Of a DNA stretch of 64,000 bases, positions 1 to 14,284 are shown in pieces; within the stretch, counting starts at the first letter, position 1; each line of letters opens with the position of its first letter. Under the pieces are notes generated by a model. That model was not told the origin of the DNA and searched no databases. It worked only from the letters and a program-made list of their open reading frames with translations. Source of the DNA: Nocardia anocheti (GTDB taxonomy: Bacteria; Actinomycetota; Actinomycetes; Mycobacteriales; Mycobacteriaceae); NCBI RefSeq assembly GCF_029675105.1, contig NZ_JAQQFV010000010.1, positions 184,267-248,266 of the forward strand, in the 5' to 3' direction. The position numbers and the translations under genes are program-made.

Positions 1-445
1 CGGGTTCGGTCTCCGGGATCACCGCGACCGGGCATTCGGCGTGGCGGGCCAGCGAGGTGCTGACCGAACCGAGCAGCGTGCGCCGCAGCGCGCCCAGGCC
101 CCGGCTGCCCACGACGACGAGCAGCGCGGACCTGCTCTGTTCGCGCAGCACGGCGACGGGCGGACCCTCCTGCGCGAGGGTCGAGATCGTCACCTCGGCG
201 TGTTCGGCGGCCTGCGTCGCCGCGGCCGCCACCACGGACTCGCCGTGGGCGCGCAGGCGTTCGGTGTCGAAGAGCGGGGCGACCACGCCGGGACCGAACT
301 CGACCGGGACATCGATGGCGTAGACGATCCGCAGGGGCGCGCGGTGCCGGTGGGCGTGTTCGGCGGCCCAGCGCAGCGCGATCCGCGACTGCTCGGACTC
401 GTCGACGCCGACCACGACGGTCCGCGGGTTCGGGGTGGAGGACAT
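1..445 (-). CDS. Universal stress protein (UspA family), C-terminus cut by window edge
   Basis: Reading left from an ATG at 445, the protein begins MSSTPNPRTVVVGVDESEQ and continues to the edge. It has the Usp fold start (VVVGVDES) and the ATP-binding signature VVGSRGLGALRRTLLGSVS near its end, so only a few residues are missing if it is a single-domain Usp. Usp proteins bind ATP and act in the cytoplasm in stress and non-replicating persistence. It lies 22 bases behind the flavodoxin gene on the same strand, so the two are probably one transcript read from the promoter at about 1.09 kb, which carries DosR-like boxes. Family is clear; the physiological role is inferred. Confidence 0.9.
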   Translation of the reverse strand, partial: MSSTPNPRTVVVGVDESEQSRIALRWAAEHAHRHRAPLRIVYAIDVPVEFGPGVVAPLFDTERLRAHGESVVAAAATQAAEHAEVTISTLAQEGPPVAVLREQSRSALLVVVGSRGLGALRRTLLGSVSTSLARHAECPVAVIPETEP

Positions 446-467
446 GGTGGGTGCCTTTCTCGGGGGC

Positions 468-986
468 TTAGGTCGGGAGCGCGGATCGGGTCGTGGCCAG
501 CCGCGCCGCCCACGAGGTGGCACGGCCGAGTTCGCCGGTGCGCAGCGGGCCGGTCATGTCCTCGACGTAGAAGTCGGTCGGGGGCGTCACGAGGTGATAG
601 CCCAGTCGGCGCAGGCGGTTGCCGATGCCCTTGGCGGCCGAGCCGGGGAGCCACGGCGGACGCGCGATCTTGGTGCCGAACGCGGCGGCCAGGCGCGGGG
701 TGGGCAGCGGCAGCGCGGCGTCGAGCCATTCGCGCACGCCGACCTCGACCTCGACCGGGGACTCGGTGCGGCTCGCGGCGTCGCGGCGGGTCGCGGCGCG
801 GCTGAGTCCGAACGCGTGGGTGGGCGCGCCGACGACGAGCAGGTCGACCAGCGGCGCGGGCCGGGTGGCGGCCTCGGCGACCGGGCACATCGTCACCTCG
901 GCATACGGTCGCAGGCCCGCGGCGACGGCCTCGGTGACCACGGCGGTATTGCCGAACATGGATTCGTAGACGATCAGAACGCGCAT
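468..986 (-). CDS. Flavodoxin-domain protein
   Basis: A 172-residue protein that opens with MRVLIVYESMFGNTAVVTEA, the classic flavodoxin FMN-phosphate loop (S/T-x-x-G-N-T). VVGAPTHAFGLSR follows at about residue 50, as in FMN-binding flavodoxin folds. Two ATGs lie in tandem (989 and 986); 986 was chosen because GAGGAA then has a usable spacing. It is probably an electron carrier or FMN-dependent reductase; no partner is evident. It is the first gene of a leftward unit with the Usp gene at 1-445 and is divergent from another Usp gene at 1175. DosR-like boxes lie between, so hypoxia or nitric-oxide control is inferred. Confidence 0.8.
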   Translation of the reverse strand: MRVLIVYESMFGNTAVVTEAVAAGLRPYAEVTMCPVAEAATRPAPLVDLLVVGAPTHAFGLSRAATRRDAASRTESPVEVEVGVREWLDAALPLPTPRLAAAFGTKIARPPWLPGSAAKGIGNRLRRLGYHLVTPPTDFYVEDMTGPLRTGELGRATSWAARLATTRSALPT

Positions 987-1070
987 CATCTTCCTCGATT
1001 CGGTGGCGGAAGCTCCCGCGGATGGGTCGAGATCCTGCTCATCACCCTCGCGCGCGGGGCCGGACGGTGG

Positions 1071-1112
1071 CAGGGGCGAAGGTCCACCCGGCCGAGGACC
1101 TTGGCCCCTGAC
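1071..1112. promoter_or_regulatory. Paired DosR-like boxes in a divergent promoter
   Basis: GGGGCGAAGGTCC at 1073-1085 and GGACCTTGGCCCC at 1096-1108 form an inverted pair with a 10-base spacer and one mismatch. Each resembles the mycobacterial DosR (DevR) motif of the general form GGGACTTNNGNCCCT. They lie midway between the leftward flavodoxin-Usp unit and the rightward Usp-Acg unit, the kinds of gene DosR controls in Mycobacterium tuberculosis. The same kind of motif recurs at 3824-3861. Confidence 0.6.
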
Positions 1113-1174
1113 CGGGCGGCCCGGACACGACGATGCTCGAAGACGACGAGGCGATCGTGACGAGGACAGGAGCG

Positions 1175-2083
1175 ATGATGGGCGACAACGAACACGGTGC
1201 CCACGAACACCGTTCCCCGATCGTGCTGGCCGCGGTCGACGGGTCATCGAGCTCGTATCAGGCCGCGGCGTGGGCGGCGGCCGAAGCCGCCCTGCATCAC
1301 CTGCCCCTGCACCTGCTCACCTCCGGCGCGATCCAGACCGGGATCGGGCCGGGGATGTCCCTGGGCGAGGCGGATCTGGAATGGCTGCGCGACGACGCCG
1401 AACGCGTCGTCGGGGAAGCCGAACGGGTCGCGCGCGCCGCCGTCGCCGACGAGGACCTCACCATCACCACCGAGGTGAGCTTCGAGCTGGCCGCGCCGCT
1501 GCTGATCGAACGATCCCGTGACGTGCGGCTGCTGGTGGTCGGCAGTCGCGGGCTGGGCGCGTTCCAGCGGGGGCTGCTCGGCTCGGTCAGTCGCGCGGTG
1601 GCCCAGCACGCCCACTGCCCGGTCGCGGTGATCCACGGCATGGCGGCCATCGATCCGGTCTCGGCGAAGCTGCCGGTGCTCGTCGGTGTCGACGGCAGCG
1701 CCCACAGCGTGCCCGCGGTGGAACTGGCCTTCGACGAGGCGTCGCGGCGCAAGGTGGAACTGGTCGCGCTGCACGCGTTCAGCGATTCCTCCGCGTTGGA
1801 CCTGCCCGCGTTCGGTTGGGAGGTGGGTCGGCAGACGGCCGAGGCGGATCTGGCCGAGACCCTGGCCGGGTACGGCGAGAAGTACCCGGACGTGCCGGTG
1901 CGGCGCATCGTCGTCGCCAACCATCCGGTGCGGTCGCTGCTGGACGAATCGATGTCGGCGCAGCTGCTGGTGGTCGGCAGTCGCGGTCGCGGCGGGTTCT
2001 CGAGCATGCTGCTCGGGTCGACCAGCAACGCGCTGCTGCATTCGGCGGAGATCCCGACTATCGTCGTGCGCGACCGTCGTTGA
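1175..2083 (+). CDS. Tandem-domain universal stress protein
   Basis: About 302 residues with two Usp domains, as in Rv2005c/Rv2623-type proteins. Domain 1 starts at SPIVLAAVDGSS and ends with VVGSRGLGAFQRGLLGSVS. Domain 2 starts at KLPVLVGVDGSA (about residue 165) and ends with VVGSRGRGGFSSMLLGSTS. Both contain the G-x2-G-x9-G-S/T ATP-binding signature. Start codons at 1175 and 1178 are both possible after AGGAG; an upstream in-frame ATG at 1133 would add a poorly conserved leader. The nitroreductase gene follows after 57 bases with no promoter evident, so they are probably cotranscribed from the DosR-like boxes. Confidence 0.92.
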   Translation: MMGDNEHGAHEHRSPIVLAAVDGSSSSYQAAAWAAAEAALHHLPLHLLTSGAIQTGIGPGMSLGEADLEWLRDDAERVVGEAERVARAAVADEDLTITTEVSFELAAPLLIERSRDVRLLVVGSRGLGAFQRGLLGSVSRAVAQHAHCPVAVIHGMAAIDPVSAKLPVLVGVDGSAHSVPAVELAFDEASRRKVELVALHAFSDSSALDLPAFGWEVGRQTAEADLAETLAGYGEKYPDVPVRRIVVANHPVRSLLDESMSAQLLVVGSRGRGGFSSMLLGSTSNALLHSAEIPTIVVRDRR

Positions 2084-2140
2084 CGAGACGATCGCGAGCC
2101 CCCTGTCGGCTGTTGCCCCTGCGACGACGAGGTGTGAGTG

Positions 2141-3118
2141 ATGACGATCGAGCCACATCCCGACCTCTCCACCGTGCGCGCGGTGTTCGAGCGGGCGGCG
2201 CGCGCGCCGTCGCTGCACAACAGTCAGCCGTGGCGATGGCGCTGGGACGGCTCCACCGCCGCGCTGCTGGTGGCCGCCGACCGGCTGCTGCCCGCGACCG
2301 ACATGTTCAACCGGGAAGGTGTCCTCGCGTGCGGGGTGATGCTGCATCACGCCGACCTCGCCTGGGCGGCGGCGGGCTGGGAACCCCACCTGACCCGCTT
2401 TCCCGACCCGTCCGTGCGCGCCCACCTCGCCACGCTCGAACCTCGGCGCCCGCACCCGCCCGGCGAGGCCGAACAGGTCCTCGGCCGGGCCGTCGACGCC
2501 CGCTACAGCGACCGGATGCCCATGGACGCGCCCCCGGAGTGGACCACCACGGCGCAGGTCCTGGACTTCCTCGGCGACCGATCCCGCACGAAGGTGATGT
2601 CCCTCGACGAGGACGCGGTCGCCGAGCTGGGCCGGATCTCGCAGCTCACGGCACGTCTGCGCCGCTACGATCCGCGCTACGGCACCGAGCTGGCGTGGTG
2701 GAGCGCGGGGCCCGAACACGGCGACGCCGGGGTGCCCGCCGACGCCCGACCCTCGGCGGGCGAGCGCGGCCGGGTTCCCGTCGGCCGGGAGTTCCCCGCC
2801 GGAACCGCCGCACCCGCCGAGGCCGACGGCGAGGACGCCGCGAAGGTCGTGGTGCTGTGCACCGAGGGCGATACGGCCGCGGAGCTGCTCGACTGCGGAT
2901 ACGCGCTGTCGGCGGTGCTCATCGAGTGCACCGCGCAGGGCCTGTCGACATGCACCGTCTCCCACGTCGTGGAACTCCCCGCCGCGCGAGCGCGACTGGC
3001 CGACCTGGTCGGGCACCCCCACCCCCAAGTCCTGGTCCGCATCGGCACCGCCCGCACCCCACCACCCCCACGCACCCCCCGCCTGCCGATCGACCGCATT
3101 CTCGAGGTCGACCGATGA
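2141..3118 (+). CDS. Acg-type FMN-binding nitroreductase-like protein
   Basis: A 325-residue protein of the Acg (Rv2032/Rv3131) branch of the nitroreductase fold. The hallmark near the N-terminus is RAPSLHNSQPWRW at about residues 22-34, and a second nitroreductase-like half follows from about residue 180. Mycobacterial Acg proteins bind FMN in a lid-covered pocket and lack ordinary nitroreductase activity; FMN sequestration has been proposed. The start was set at ATG 2141; a GTG at 2138 directly precedes it. Linkage to Usp genes and DosR-like boxes fits the DosR regulon, where acg homologues are standard members. Confidence 0.88.
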   Translation: MTIEPHPDLSTVRAVFERAARAPSLHNSQPWRWRWDGSTAALLVAADRLLPATDMFNREGVLACGVMLHHADLAWAAAGWEPHLTRFPDPSVRAHLATLEPRRPHPPGEAEQVLGRAVDARYSDRMPMDAPPEWTTTAQVLDFLGDRSRTKVMSLDEDAVAELGRISQLTARLRRYDPRYGTELAWWSAGPEHGDAGVPADARPSAGERGRVPVGREFPAGTAAPAEADGEDAAKVVVLCTEGDTAAELLDCGYALSAVLIECTAQGLSTCTVSHVVELPAARARLADLVGHPHPQVLVRIGTARTPPPPRTPRLPIDRILEVDR

Positions 3119-3160
3119 ACGAACTCCACACCCTCGCCACCGACGGGCGATCCACCGAGT

Positions 3161-3757
3161 TCACCGCTCGCCCTTGGCCGTTCGGTCCATCGCCTGCCAT
3201 TCCCGATCCCACTCGGCATCGCGGCGATGTCGGACGGCCCGGTCGGTGAGCAGGACCAGGCCCCACATCGACAGTGCGACACCCGTCGATACCGTCGCCG
3301 CCACACCGATGCCGTTCAGGACCGCGGCAGCCGGGGTGCGGGGCGCGTCGGTCACGGCGCCGGAACTGTCGAGCCAGACCGTGATCCGATCGCCCTGCGC
3401 GGCGGTGCGTGAGACCGGGACGGTCCGCTCGACCACGCCGTTGGTGCCGTCCCACCGCACCGGCGCCTCCCGGAGATGACCCACGGTGTACACGGGTCGA
3501 TCCAGGATCACCGCCTCGACCGAGATCGCCTGTGCGCGTTCGGCGCGGATGGCGGCGGCGTCGTCACTGTAGGCGGCGGTGCCCAGTGCCCCGGCGATCG
3601 GCACGGCGGCGAGCACCAGTAGCGCGCCGAGCAGCCGGACCGTGGCCGCCAAACGGTCCGGCCAGCGCATCAGCGGGTTGCCGCTGCACGGCAGGCATCG
3701 CCACCACCGCCGCACACACACGACCACCGCGTCGGTCCGAAACGTCGACGATGTCAT
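3161..3757 (-). CDS. Rv1733c-like transmembrane protein
   Basis: A 198-residue membrane protein. TM1 is at about 38-60 (LLGALLVLAAVPIAGALGTAAY), a central extracytoplasmic stretch of about 75 residues includes RTVPVSRTAAQGDRITVWLD, and TM2 is at about 145-165, followed by a charged cytoplasmic tail. This two-helix topology and the central motif match the mycobacterial DosR-regulon antigen Rv1733c. ATG 3757 was chosen because GAGGTGG precedes it at good spacing; a start 27 bases upstream is less likely. DosR-like boxes at 3824-3861 lie just upstream. Function is unknown. Confidence 0.75.
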   Translation of the reverse strand: MTSSTFRTDAVVVCVRRWWRCLPCSGNPLMRWPDRLAATVRLLGALLVLAAVPIAGALGTAAYSDDAAAIRAERAQAISVEAVILDRPVYTVGHLREAPVRWDGTNGVVERTVPVSRTAAQGDRITVWLDSSGAVTDAPRTPAAAVLNGIGVAATVSTGVALSMWGLVLLTDRAVRHRRDAEWDREWQAMDRTAKGER

Positions 3758-3823
3758 CGCAGCCACCTCTTCCCACCGGAACACGGCTCGCTACCGAGCA
3801 TCGTCGTATCCACGGTCGGTGGG

Positions 3824-3861
3824 CAGGGGCGAAAGTCATTGCCGGGGAGGGGAAAGTCCTC
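3824..3861 (-). promoter_or_regulatory. Two DosR-like boxes upstream of the Rv1733c-like gene
   Basis: Read on the minus strand, GAGGACTTTCCCC (3849-3861) is followed by ATGACTTTCGCCCCTG (3824-3839). Both match the GGGACTTNNGNCCCT pattern well, especially ACTTTCGCCCCT. Their distance from the start codon at 3757 suits an activator site. The interval 3758-3870 otherwise holds nothing recognised. Confidence 0.65.
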
Positions 3862-3870
3862 GGTCGGGGG

Positions 3871-5136
3871 TCAGGCCGAGCGGGGGATGGTGGGCAACGC
3901 CGGGTGGGGTGGGGGGCGGTGGGTGGTGCGGGGTGGGGTCTGGCCGGATTGGAAGCTGTGGGCGATCATGGCCGAGCGCAGCTGCCACAGGCCGGTCGAC
4001 TGGCTCGGGTCCAGGCCCGTGAGCTGGGCGACGCGGCGCAGGCGGTAGTCGACGGTGTTGGTGTGGATGTGCAGCAGACGCGCGGTGCGCTGGCGGTTGA
4101 GGTTGTTGCCCAGGTGCACTCGCAGCGTCTCGTAGAGGTCGGGGTGGGCTTCCAGGGGGACGAGCAGCTCGCCCAGGCGGGCGCGGCCGGGGCCGGGGCG
4201 GGTCAGCTGGTATTCCAGGGCGAGGTCGCCGAAGCGGAACAGGCCGGGTGGGCAGGCGAGTCGCTCGACCATGTCGAGCACCTCGTGGGCGCGTTGGGCC
4301 GCGTCGGGGATCTCGGCGGTGACGGCGGGCACCACGGCCGCGGAGATGTCGACGCGGGCGGCCCTGGACAGGTTCTCGATCAGGGTGTCGAGGGCGTCCT
4401 CGGCCAGGAGATCGGCGGGGATCAGCAGGGTTCCGCCGTCGACCGACAGCATCGACAGGGCCCGTTCACCGCAGTGCTGAGCCAGCGCGGTCTGCACCCG
4501 ACGCAGCTTGCGGCGCGCGACGACGGCGCCGTCGAAGCGCGGGTCGTGCTCGTCGGGATGATGCGGCAGCGACACGGCGAGCACGGAATACGCCGGGGCG
4601 ACATGGATTCCGCACTCGCGCGCCGCGGTTGCGGTCGGACGTCCGGCCAGCAGGGTCGAGACCAGAGTGTGCACGGCGGTGTGGTGTTCGGCGGCGACAT
4701 CGCGGTGCTCGCGGACGTAGGCGCGGGTCACGGTGGTACACAGCAGGTCCGAGATCCGCATGGCGGTGCGGAAGCCGTCGACGAGGGTGTCGGGGTCGGT
4801 CCCGGTGGACGCGTCGTGCACGAGTTCCAGGCTCAGGCGCAGACCCTCGTGGAAGGCGTGCAGGATGGCGTCGACCGGGACGCCCTCGCGGGCCCAGCCC
4901 TGCGCGATGACCGAGAGCCGGTCGAGCTTGCCGGAGACGTCCACTCCGTCGAGCAGGCCGCCCGCGATCTCGAGGCACATCCGGGTGACGGAGGTGACGT
5001 CGCCGGTGATCGCGTCCCCGGGCAGGGTGCGGCACACGGCGACATTGTCGAGGAAGTGATCGACGAGCTGGCCGGTCAGGGTGTGCACGTCGCGCAGGGG
5101 CCGCCACATCGGCGCGCCGTTCAGCTGGATCGTCAT
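3871..5136 (-). CDS. CdaR/PucR family transcriptional regulator
   Basis: A 421-residue regulator. Residues 1-160 resemble the RsbRD_N-type N-terminal domain found in actinobacterial PucR proteins. The middle is the GGDEF-like CdaR region (AYSVLAVSLPHH to AVVPAVTAEIPDAAQ). The C-terminus (about 345-405) is the PucR helix-turn-helix with LNRQRTARLLHIHTNTVDYRLRR. The family usually activates small operons in response to metabolites. ATG 5136 is preceded by a weak AAGGAGT. The gene it controls is not evident; the MMPL and Rv1733c-like genes are neighbours. A 7-bp-arm palindrome lies about 130 bases upstream. Confidence 0.85.
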   Translation of the reverse strand: MTIQLNGAPMWRPLRDVHTLTGQLVDHFLDNVAVCRTLPGDAITGDVTSVTRMCLEIAGGLLDGVDVSGKLDRLSVIAQGWAREGVPVDAILHAFHEGLRLSLELVHDASTGTDPDTLVDGFRTAMRISDLLCTTVTRAYVREHRDVAAEHHTAVHTLVSTLLAGRPTATAARECGIHVAPAYSVLAVSLPHHPDEHDPRFDGAVVARRKLRRVQTALAQHCGERALSMLSVDGGTLLIPADLLAEDALDTLIENLSRAARVDISAAVVPAVTAEIPDAAQRAHEVLDMVERLACPPGLFRFGDLALEYQLTRPGPGRARLGELLVPLEAHPDLYETLRVHLGNNLNRQRTARLLHIHTNTVDYRLRRVAQLTGLDPSQSTGLWQLRSAMIAHSFQSGQTPPRTTHRPPPHPALPTIPRSA

Positions 5137-5265
5137 CGTTGACTCCTTACTTGCACGCCGCGGGCCGGACGGGCTCGATCGGCGGTTACTGCTCCGGAGG
5201 CAACGCGCACTGCTCCGTCGCCGAAGCGGGGGACGCCTCCGGTGTGTTGGTGATCACGACTGTAG

Positions 5266-5283
5266 GGTGAGCGGCCGCTCACC
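5266..5283. repeat. 18-bp perfect palindrome between MMPL end and pucR
   Basis: GGTGAGCGGCCGCTCACC is a perfect palindrome. It sits 18 bases past the MMPL stop codon and about 130 bases upstream of the PucR start. It could be the hairpin of an mmpL terminator (7-bp stem, GGCC loop, no T-run) or a TetR-like operator for pucR. The rest of 5137-5300 shows nothing recognised. Confidence 0.4.
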
Positions 5284-5300
5284 TTCTACTCTTGTTTCGA

Positions 5301-7529
5301 TCATGTGTCGTCGACCGCGTGTCGAGGCTCTGAGCTGCGCAGATGGTTCCTCTGGGGCTCAGTCGAGAGAATTGGAACGTGCCTTTTGGGAATAGTGCTC
5401 AGTTTTCGTTCCGGGCGACGCGGGGTCCACCAGCACCACTCGCCGAGCAACCGCATCGTCGCCGGAACCAGCAGCACGCGCAGCACTGTCGCGTCGATGA
5501 GCAGGGCCGCGACCAGGCCGAAGGCGATGTACTTCATCATCAGCAGATCCGAGAGCGCGAACGAGCCGGTGACCAGCAGCAGGATCAGCGCGGCCGCGGT
5601 GATGATGCGACCGGTCCGCGCCACCCCGCCGCGGATCGCCACCGTGGTGGACGCTCCCGCCGCCCGAGCTTCGACGATCCGCGAGAGCAGGAACACCTCG
5701 TAATCGGTGGACAGCCCGTAGATCACCGACACGATCACCACCAGCACCAGGGCCATGATCGGCTGCGGCGTGAAGCCCAGGGTGGCGGCGCCGTGTCCCT
5801 CGACGAAGATCCAGGTGAGGATGCCGAGGGTCGCACCGAGACCGAGCAGGTTCAGCGCGGCCGCCTTCAACGCCAGGACCACCGATCGGAAGGTGAGCGT
5901 CAACAGCACGGTGGTGGTGAGGAAGACGAACGCGATCATCAGCGGCAGGCGGGTGATCAACGCGTCGATGCTGTCCTTCTCGATGGCGGGTTGCCCGCCG
6001 ACCAGCGCGATCGTGCCCGGTGGCAACGGCATCGACCGCAGGTAGTCGACGGTGCGGTCGACATCGGCCGAGGCCGACAGCACGGTCTGACTGGTGAGGA
6101 CCGTGGGCTGGTCCGGCCAGCGCATCAACTCCGGGAACGGCGCCGCGATCCCGGGCGCTCGGTTGGCGGTGGCCAGCACGGTCCCGGCGGCGCGGGTGTC
6201 GACGCTGATCACGACCAGGTCGATCGGGTTGATCTTGCGCAGCGGGAACAGTTCGTCGAAATGCTGCTGGGCCAGGCGGGTCGGGTCGTCCGGGGGCAGG
6301 AACCGCTCGTTGATGGACCCGAAGGCCAGGTGCAGGATCGGCGTGGTGAGCAGCAGCAGACCCAGACAGACCGTGCCCGCCACGGCCAGCGGCCTGCGCA
6401 TCACCGCACCGGCCACCCGGCCCCACAGGTTCGTTCCGGCGTGCTCGCGCTCGGCGCTGCCACGAAACCAGCGGACACCGAGGCGGTCCACCCGGCGACC
6501 GAGCACGGCGAGCAGCGCGGGCAGCACGGTGATCGAGGTCAGCGCGGCCACGATGACGGTGATGACGGCACCGAAGGCGAACGAACGTAGGAAACCCTGC
6601 GGGAACACGAGAATGCCCGCCGCCGCCACGGCCACGATGACCGCCGAGAACAGCACGGTGCGTCCCGCCGTGGTCACCGCGCGGCGCACCGCCTCGTCGA
6701 CATCGTGCCCGTCGGCGAGTTCGTCACGGAAACGGCTCAGCACGAACAGCCCGTAGTCGACGGCGAGACCGAGTCCGATCATCGAGACCACCGGCGCGGT
6801 GAACGAATTCACCTCGGTGACGGTGGTCAGCAGCCGCAACAGACCCCAGGCGGCCCCGACGGTCAGCCCGCCGACGATCAGCGGCAGCGCGGCGGCCACC
6901 ACCCCGCCGAAGAACAGGTACAGCAGGATCGCCACCAGCGGAATGGCGATGAGTTCCATGCGGCGCTGATCGTTGGTCATGGTGTCGGTGAGCGCGGCCC
7001 CGACCGGTTGCGCCCCGGCGACCTCGACCTCGACGCCGGGAATGGTGAGTTCGGCCGCGACCGCGCGATAGTTGCGCAACTGGGTGGTGGTGTCCTCGCC
7101 GCGGACGGCGATCGAGGCGAACGCGTGCGCGCGGTCGGGGGTGCCGAAGACCTCCGGGAGGGTCACGCCGGTAGCGGTGGGCCAGTAGGCGCCGTTGATC
7201 CGGGCGATGTGGTCCGGGAAGCGCTGGGGTAGCGCGTCGAGTCCGCGCACGACGGTGGCGGCGAACTCCGGGTCGTCGATGGTGGTGCCCGGTGGGGCGT
7301 GGACCAGCAGCAGCACGTCGCTGCTGTGGTCGCGGCCGAAGGCGCGGTCGCGGACCTGGGCCGCGCGCACCGATTCCGAGCCGGGATCGTCCCAGCCCTC
7401 GGCGCTCAGCTCCGGGCCTAGACCGACTCCGTACCCGCTCAGTGCGAGCAGCACGGCGCTCACCCCGACGATCACTGTCCAGCGGCGTCGGACCACCACA
7501 TCGGCCCATCGGGTCAGCTCGGCGAACAC
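5301..7529 (-). CDS. MMPL family RND-type lipid transporter
   Basis: A 742-residue inner-membrane transporter of the MMPL/RND superfamily. An N-terminal TM (TVIVGVSAVLLALSGYGV) is followed by a large periplasmic loop, a bundle of about six helices, a second periplasmic loop and the C-terminal helices. The proton-relay Asp-Tyr motifs are present in both halves: GLAVDYGLFVLSRFRDE and YGLSTDYEVFLLSR. GTG 7529 was chosen because GGAGAGAGCC precedes it at proper spacing; an ATG at 7676 would add 49 residues of Arg/Pro-rich sequence. It is divergent from the polyketide synthase. In mycobacteria MmpL genes next to pks-papA genes export the finished lipid, so the same job is inferred. Confidence 0.92.
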   Translation of the reverse strand: MFAELTRWADVVVRRRWTVIVGVSAVLLALSGYGVGLGPELSAEGWDDPGSESVRAAQVRDRAFGRDHSSDVLLLVHAPPGTTIDDPEFAATVVRGLDALPQRFPDHIARINGAYWPTATGVTLPEVFGTPDRAHAFASIAVRGEDTTTQLRNYRAVAAELTIPGVEVEVAGAQPVGAALTDTMTNDQRRMELIAIPLVAILLYLFFGGVVAAALPLIVGGLTVGAAWGLLRLLTTVTEVNSFTAPVVSMIGLGLAVDYGLFVLSRFRDELADGHDVDEAVRRAVTTAGRTVLFSAVIVAVAAAGILVFPQGFLRSFAFGAVITVIVAALTSITVLPALLAVLGRRVDRLGVRWFRGSAEREHAGTNLWGRVAGAVMRRPLAVAGTVCLGLLLLTTPILHLAFGSINERFLPPDDPTRLAQQHFDELFPLRKINPIDLVVISVDTRAAGTVLATANRAPGIAAPFPELMRWPDQPTVLTSQTVLSASADVDRTVDYLRSMPLPPGTIALVGGQPAIEKDSIDALITRLPLMIAFVFLTTTVLLTLTFRSVVLALKAAALNLLGLGATLGILTWIFVEGHGAATLGFTPQPIMALVLVVIVSVIYGLSTDYEVFLLSRIVEARAAGASTTVAIRGGVARTGRIITAAALILLLVTGSFALSDLLMMKYIAFGLVAALLIDATVLRVLLVPATMRLLGEWCWWTPRRPERKLSTIPKRHVPILSTEPQRNHLRSSEPRHAVDDT

Positions 7530-7869
7530 GGCTCTCTCCAGTCTGTGCGCGGGCCCGTGCCGTCCGGTGTCCGGTCCGCGCGGGCCGAGGACGAGTCCGA
7601 CGCACGATACGAGCGGCCACCACGGGAACGGCCGGGAAACGGCAGGACTGCGGCCGATCACAATGTCGGAAGACATTGTTTGTGGTCGGCCATTTCGGGC
7701 GCCGAAATCCGTTGTCGAGCGAACTGGGGGCGCTCACAACACTTTCCCGGAATTCCCATCGGAGTTGCCAGTCTCGGCCCGATCCGGTCACCGACGGAAC
7801 TCTTGCTCTTACGTTGACCGAGATCGGTAGGAATTGCCGGACACCGAAGCTCGAACCCGGAGGAAGTGC
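7530..7869. promoter_or_regulatory. Divergent mmpL/pks promoter region with two palindromes
   Basis: This 340-base gap holds the promoters of the lipid locus. ACAATGTCGGAAGACATTGT (7660-7679) is a perfect 8-bp inverted repeat around GGAA. ATTTCGGGCGCCGAAAT (7692-7708) is a perfect 7-bp inverted repeat around GCG. The two centres are about 30 bases apart, roughly three helical turns. This is typical of operators for a dimeric repressor such as a TetR protein, but no cognate regulator is adjacent. The pks ribosome-binding site GGAGGAAG is at 7859-7866. Confidence 0.5.
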
Positions 7870-14259
<6,390 letters not shown>

Positions 14260-14284
14260 TGTCCCAGGAAACGAGGTAGTCGAC

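Noticed and set aside
1244..3028. A 594-codon minus-strand frame opposite Usp and Acg genes
   Set aside because: Composition is that of a shadow frame and the plus-strand genes are clearly conserved.
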